Source: JBBIGV01 sp037447335 (lineage in GTDB: Bacteria; Bacteroidota; Ignavibacteria; Ignavibacteriales; Ignavibacteriaceae). Taken from it: a DNA stretch of 16,237 bases. The DNA lies in assembly GCA_037447335.1 (NCBI GenBank), contig JBBIGV010000074.1:1-16237 (forward strand). Reading direction: 5' to 3'. Position 1 is the first letter of the stretch. Every line of letters starts with the position of its first letter. The translations under genes and the position numbers were made by a program. Below the pieces are notes generated by a model, which did not search any database, was not told the origin of the DNA, and saw only the letters and a program-made list of their open reading frames with translations. This document shows, one piece after another, positions 14,179 through 16,237 of this stretch.

Positions 14179-15756
14179 TTACTGAAGCAAGATCATCTTT
14201 TTGGTCTGAACAAAATTACCAATTTGTAATTTGTAGAAATAAACACCGCTTGAAAGTCGTGCCGAAGAGGCGTCAAACTCCACAGAGTGTTTACCCGCTT
14301 CCCGGAATTCATTTACCAGCGCTGCTACTTCTTTACCGATTGCATTATACACTTTTAACGATTGCCAGCCGCTAACCGGAGTCTGCCAACTGATTGATGT
14401 TGAAGGGTTAAACGGGTTCGGATAATTCTGAGCGAGCACAAATGAAGACGGGACAGCGTTTTCGACCTCGATTATAAGCGAGTAAGAAGAAGTTCCGTCA
14501 AAATCTACCTGCTTTAATCTGTAATAGTAAATTCCTTCTTTAACATTCTTATCAATATATGAATATGTCTGCTGCACGGTGGTAGTACCATAACCATTAA
14601 CTGATGCAATTTTTTCAAAAGTTATTTTGTCTGCGCTTCGCTCAATTTCGAAATGAGAGTTATTTAGTTCGGAAGTTGTTGACCAGTTAAGCCTTATTCC
14701 ATTTATAACCGGTTCCGCAGTGAAGGAGACTAACTCAACCGGCACATATTGAGTTATGTCCATCCAGAAAACACCCTGATCGCGGGATGCAACGTACATT
14801 GTATTGCCATCGCCGGAAAAAGCAACATCACGCATGTGAGCGCCTGCATAATTTCCTGTAAAGTCCATCCATGTTGCTCCCGCATCAGTAGAGAAAAGCA
14901 CTTTGAATGGAGAAAAAGTAACAGCAGCGGCAAGATTCGGATTCACATGATTAAACTCAAGTCTGCGGCTTGCATTATTATTAACCTGCACCCAGTTAGC
15001 GCCGCCATCAGTTGTACGGTAAATGCCGTTATCATTGGCGGCAAGAAGAATATCAGGATTTCCCGGACTGAGCGCGATGCAGTAAACTCCTAACCCGGCA
15101 GGCAAACCGTTAGCAGCCACCGTCCAGTTAGTTCCTCCGTTTGTAGTTTTTGTTACGAGCGCGTCCCCGGAGATATACATTATATTTGTGTTAAGTGGAT
15201 TTATAACTATTTCCGTAAGTACCTGATGAATATAGTTTGACTGAAGCGCCCACGACATTCCGCCGTTTGTGGATTTAAGAAGTTCACCCGTAATTACATC
15301 CGACCAGGTAGTTGCAAAAAAGACATCGGGAGAGCCGGGTACATTTTTTACATCTGTAACCCAGCCGCCATTTGCATTATAGGCATTGTTGTTAGTAACT
15401 CCCCAATCATTCGTGTATTCCATATAACCCTTGAAGAATGCATTTTCGCGACCTGTAATTATTCTTCCGGGCAAAGTCGGATGAGCAGTGATTGCATGAA
15501 CCGTCCTGCCAATCCAGCCAACATCTTCCCTTTGAGTCCAGGTTGAAGTTGATAAATTGTAATACCAGAATCCTTCAGCCGTTCCGACAAGAAGCATATT
15601 ATTCAGATGGTCGAAGTCAAGACACATAATCCATTCGCCTTGATTTGGTCCCATTGCATTCCATTGCGCCTTAACCTGCAAAGTTGAAAATGCCGCAATC
15701 GCCAATACACAGAATAATTTTAAACTAGTTAGAATTCTGCTAAGATTATTTTTCAT
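14179..15756 (-). CDS. secreted BNR/sortilin-type beta-propeller protein with T9SS type A sorting domain
   Basis: A 525-aa exported protein. A signal peptide (1-30, ending QVKA-Q) is followed by a propeller (about 31-335) with Asp-box-like repeats: STNGGMSW (162-169), TTNGGTNW (204-211), TTDGGANW (248-255) and STDAGATW (289-296). These are typical of sialidase/BNR, sortilin and Ycf48-like propellers; no sialidase active-site arginines were recognised, so a binding role is more likely. A fibronectin III-like domain follows (338-432, starting VPVELVSFTAEP), then a T9SS type A sorting domain (436-525) with NYPNPFNPST at 444-453, SGVYFYKL and the basic end KKMILLQ. A strong GGAGG site lies 7 nt before the ATG. 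The C-terminal 190 residues are clearly paralogous to the kelch cargo protein at the other end of the window. Confidence 0.9.
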   Translation of the reverse strand: MKNNLSRILTSLKLFCVLAIAAFSTLQVKAQWNAMGPNQGEWIMCLDFDHLNNMLLVGTAEGFWYYNLSTSTWTQREDVGWIGRTVHAITAHPTLPGRIITGRENAFFKGYMEYTNDWGVTNNNAYNANGGWVTDVKNVPGSPDVFFATTWSDVITGELLKSTNGGMSWALQSNYIHQVLTEIVINPLNTNIMYISGDALVTKTTNGGTNWTVAANGLPAGLGVYCIALSPGNPDILLAANDNGIYRTTDGGANWVQVNNNASRRLEFNHVNPNLAAAVTFSPFKVLFSTDAGATWMDFTGNYAGAHMRDVAFSGDGNTMYVASRDQGVFWMDITQYVPVELVSFTAEPVINGIRLNWSTTSELNNSHFEIERSADKITFEKIASVNGYGTTTVQQTYSYIDKNVKEGIYYYRLKQVDFDGTSSYSLIIEVENAVPSSFVLAQNYPNPFNPSTSISWQTPVSGWQSLKVYNAIGKEVAALVNEFREAGKHSVEFDASSARLSSGVYFYKLQIGNFVQTKKMILLQ

Positions 15757-15979
15757 ATATCCTCCATTTAGATTGTACTAATTTATTTCTGAAAATAATT
15801 TTTTAATTTTATATAGAATAAATGCAGAATAAGAAAGAATGATTTTGAAATCCGTCTCCTAAATAACAAATCAGATCATTTAATTCAAATAATAAGTTAC
15901 GATTGGGATCATTTCTATGATAAAACGACCCATTTCTGAGGAGGGTGGATGATATTTGAGATTAGCGGTATAAAAGGAA
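15757..15979. other. non-coding AT-rich region upstream of the BNR cargo gene
   Basis: No ORF or RNA gene is recognisable. The region must hold the promoter of the cargo gene transcribed leftwards, but no clear TTTG/TAnnTTTG or sigma70-like pair was found on the minus strand. Only the GGAGG ribosome site (15763-15767) is certain. Confidence 0.4.
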
Positions 15980-16010
15980 TGCGATACTACCCGGTTTAGA
16001 TAGTATCGCA
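15980..16010 (-). terminator. hairpin, possible weak terminator behind the sorting-domain remnant
   Basis: Perfect 10-bp arms tgcgatacta (15980-15989) and tagtatcgca (16001-16010) enclose an 11-nt loop. On the minus strand it lies 12 nt after the stop codon of the remnant and is followed by attccttttat, which is a poor T tract. On the plus strand it is followed by A residues, so it cannot be a plus-strand terminator. Confidence 0.45.
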
Positions 16011-16022
16011 AAAAAGCCATTT

Positions 16023-16157
16023 TTATTTTGCAAGGATCATTTTCTTGACGTCATTGAAGTTAGTGCCGGTTTTTCCTGTAGCAGAAAGTTTATAAAAAAT
16101 AAAACTCGAAGGAATAGATATTCCTTTTATCATGTGCTGGCAAAGCATATAACTGGT
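16023..16157 (-). pseudogene. remnant of a T9SS sorting domain (C-terminal tail of a lost cargo gene)
   Basis: Reading the minus strand, the last 44 codons before a TAA stop at 16023-16025 end in GISIPSSFIFYKL ... NDVKKMILAK. The FIFYKL and KKMILAK elements align with SGVYFYKL and KKMILLQ at the ends of the two intact cargo proteins, with similar spacing. Upstream the frame is closed by a TAA (16158-16160), and no PNPFNPST segment, propeller or signal peptide precedes it in any frame before the window edge. This is best explained as the decayed 3' end of a third cargo gene. Alternatively, a frameshifted gene continues beyond the window, but only about 80 nt remain visible. Confidence 0.6.
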
Positions 16158-16210
16158 TTATCACCCTTCGGGTATTATATTAATCTTACCCCTAAAAAGT
16201 ACGCATTAAG

Positions 16211-16237
16211 TTAAGCAGCTTTTTCAATTAATTCCTC
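16211..16237 (-). CDS. possible C-terminal end of a gene entering from the right edge
   Basis: Only eight codons (EELIEKAA) before a TAA at 16211-16213 are visible on the minus strand. The composition fits the amphipathic end of a protein, but the piece is too short to identify and could be chance. Confidence 0.2.
   Translation of the reverse strand, partial: EELIEKAA

Noticed and set aside
1..16237. CRISPR arrays, tRNA/rRNA genes, transposases, att sites, riboswitches
   Set aside because: No regularly spaced direct repeats, cloverleaf or rRNA-like sequence, transposase motifs or known riboswitch cores were recognised on either strand.

Overview
The window looks like chromosome from a member of the FCB group, most likely Ignavibacteria or a close relative of Bacteroidota/Chlorobi. 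The evidence is: (i) two secreted beta-propeller proteins, plus a fragment of a third, that end in a type IX secretion (T9SS) type A sorting domain with the PNPFNPST signature; (ii) promoters of the Bacteroidota kind (TTTG, about 19-20 nt, TAnnTTTG), clearest ahead of typA; (iii) a long SecA (1018 aa) with an extended N-terminal region; (iv) a large TPR lipoprotein whose N-terminus resembles PorW/SprE; (v) modest GC and several genes without a strong Shine-Dalgarno. The genus cannot be fixed from sequence alone.

Layout. Left part: a plus-strand kelch-propeller T9SS cargo gene (236-1900), followed by a hairpin whose right half is repeated exactly at the very left edge of the window. Next is a two-gene plus-strand unit, a small exported protein and a SET-domain protein methyltransferase, joined by an ATGA overlap (2122-2954). 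Then typA/bipA on the minus strand (3025-4866), diverging from a SpoU/TrmH-type RNA methyltransferase on the plus strand (5118-5672). A Phd/RelE-type toxin-antitoxin pair on the minus strand follows (5755-6277), with its promoter and a likely autoregulatory operator.

Right part: a minus-strand run of five closely spaced genes reading secA, P-II (glnB/glnK type), TPR lipoprotein, mtgA, AlbA_2/winged-helix regulator (13995 down to 6581; gaps 14, 50 and 47 nt and one 4-nt overlap). It probably forms one operon combining Sec export, nitrogen/energy sensing, an outer-membrane-type lipoprotein and peptidoglycan polymerisation. Upstream of it, also on the minus strand, lies a second T9SS cargo gene (14179-15756) with its own strong intrinsic terminator, then a decayed T9SS sorting-domain tail near the right edge.

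Working together: SecA drives Sec export of proteins with signal peptides, including both cargo proteins, which would then cross the outer membrane by T9SS. The TPR lipoprotein may belong to that machinery (inference). No CRISPR array, tRNA, rRNA, insertion sequence or phage module was seen. Most of the window is housekeeping. The less ordinary parts are the exported-protein/SET pair, the decapeptide-repeat TPR lipoprotein in the secA operon, and the reuse of one C-terminal module on unrelated propellers.
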